The position numbers and the translations under genes were made by a program. The notes under the pieces were generated by a model. It was not told the origin of the DNA and did no database searches. It was given only the letters and a program-made list of their open reading frames with translations. A stretch of DNA of 64,000 nt from Colletes latitarsis (taxonomy: Eukaryota > Arthropoda > Insecta > Hymenoptera > Colletidae): positions 40,558,001 to 40,622,000 of the forward strand of contig NW_027488365.1 of NCBI RefSeq assembly GCF_051014445.1. The letters are read 5' to 3'. Every line of letters starts with the position of its first letter. The stretch's first letter is position 1. Shown one piece after another: positions 63,750 through 64,000 of this stretch.

Positions 63750-64000
63750 CCTAGGCTGGGAGGGGGGTCCTGAGGGGATCCTCCTCCCGCCAGGCGGCGC
63801 CGGGTCGGACCGGTTGGGGGTAGGAGTGCCTCCCCCTACCGGTCCGACGCAAGGGGAGGCACCCTCGGCGGTCTGGTGCGGCCATGAACGCCCGGCCGCC
63901 GAGGGGTGGAAACGGGGTCGCGGGCGGTTGCGAGTTGGGGCTCGCAGCCGCCACTAAACGCGGCCCCGGGACGGATAGCGGCGGGATGGAGTGGCCCCGT

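Larger units (their letters stand above)
58304..64000 (+). mobile_element. R1-clade copy F, 3' end outside the window
   Basis: It has a complete 5' end (the extra C's at 58304-58306 may be target or non-templated bases), complete ORF1 and ORF2 frames, and a 3' UTR up to the right edge. Nearly identical to copy C. It is inserted in 19-bp satellite. The tail and right target duplicate should lie about 270 bp beyond the window. Confidence 0.95.

Overview
The window holds no recognisable host gene. It is a nest of retrotransposons and satellite DNA from an animal genome. R1-clade non-LTR elements together with BEL/Pao, Gypsy and Copia elements suggest an arthropod, most likely an insect; the species cannot be read from the sequence.

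Layout. 1-6248: 5' LTR and most of a BEL/Pao element on the minus strand, leaving the window inside its integrase. 6249-6790: unassigned. 6791-8697: 5'-truncated, decayed R1-like copy. 8698-10417: 19-bp satellite containing a 217-bp R1 3' fragment. 10418-16915: a BEL-type LTR split by an R1 copy (11143-15811). 16921-20100: decayed Copia reverse transcriptase on the minus strand, split by a solo BEL-type LTR (18151-19861). 20101-24991: R1 copy that is young at the 5' side and old at the 3' side. 24992-28102: 19-bp satellite. 28103-29718: 176-bp satellite. 29719-40842: Gypsy element on the minus strand, bounded by 312-bp LTRs and a 4-bp target duplication, and split by a complete R1 element (32341-38330). 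40883-56099: R1 copies in both orientations, nested and rearranged. 56100-58303: 19-bp satellite. 58304-64000: another R1 copy, running off the right edge.

The dominant family is a GC-rich R1-clade element of about 6.0 kb. It has a structured 5' UTR of about 0.38 kb; ORF1 (625 aa from the first ATG, coiled coil plus three zinc knuckles); ORF2 (1060 aa: APE endonuclease, reverse transcriptase, terminal zinc knuckle); a TAATG overlap between the ORFs; a 516-bp 3' UTR with three hairpins; and a poly(A) tail of 22-42 nt. The copy at 32341-38330 looks complete, with both ORFs open and a 15-bp target duplication. Insertions make 12-15 bp duplications at unrelated sequences, but all eight visible tails are followed by G, so the endonuclease appears to nick at A|G rather than at one fixed site.

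The order of events can be read from the nesting: satellites and old R1 copies, then LTR elements, then young R1 copies, then recombination among R1 copies. All three autonomous LTR elements have their coding strand on minus, which would suit a piRNA-cluster-like locus transcribed on plus, but only small-RNA data could show that.
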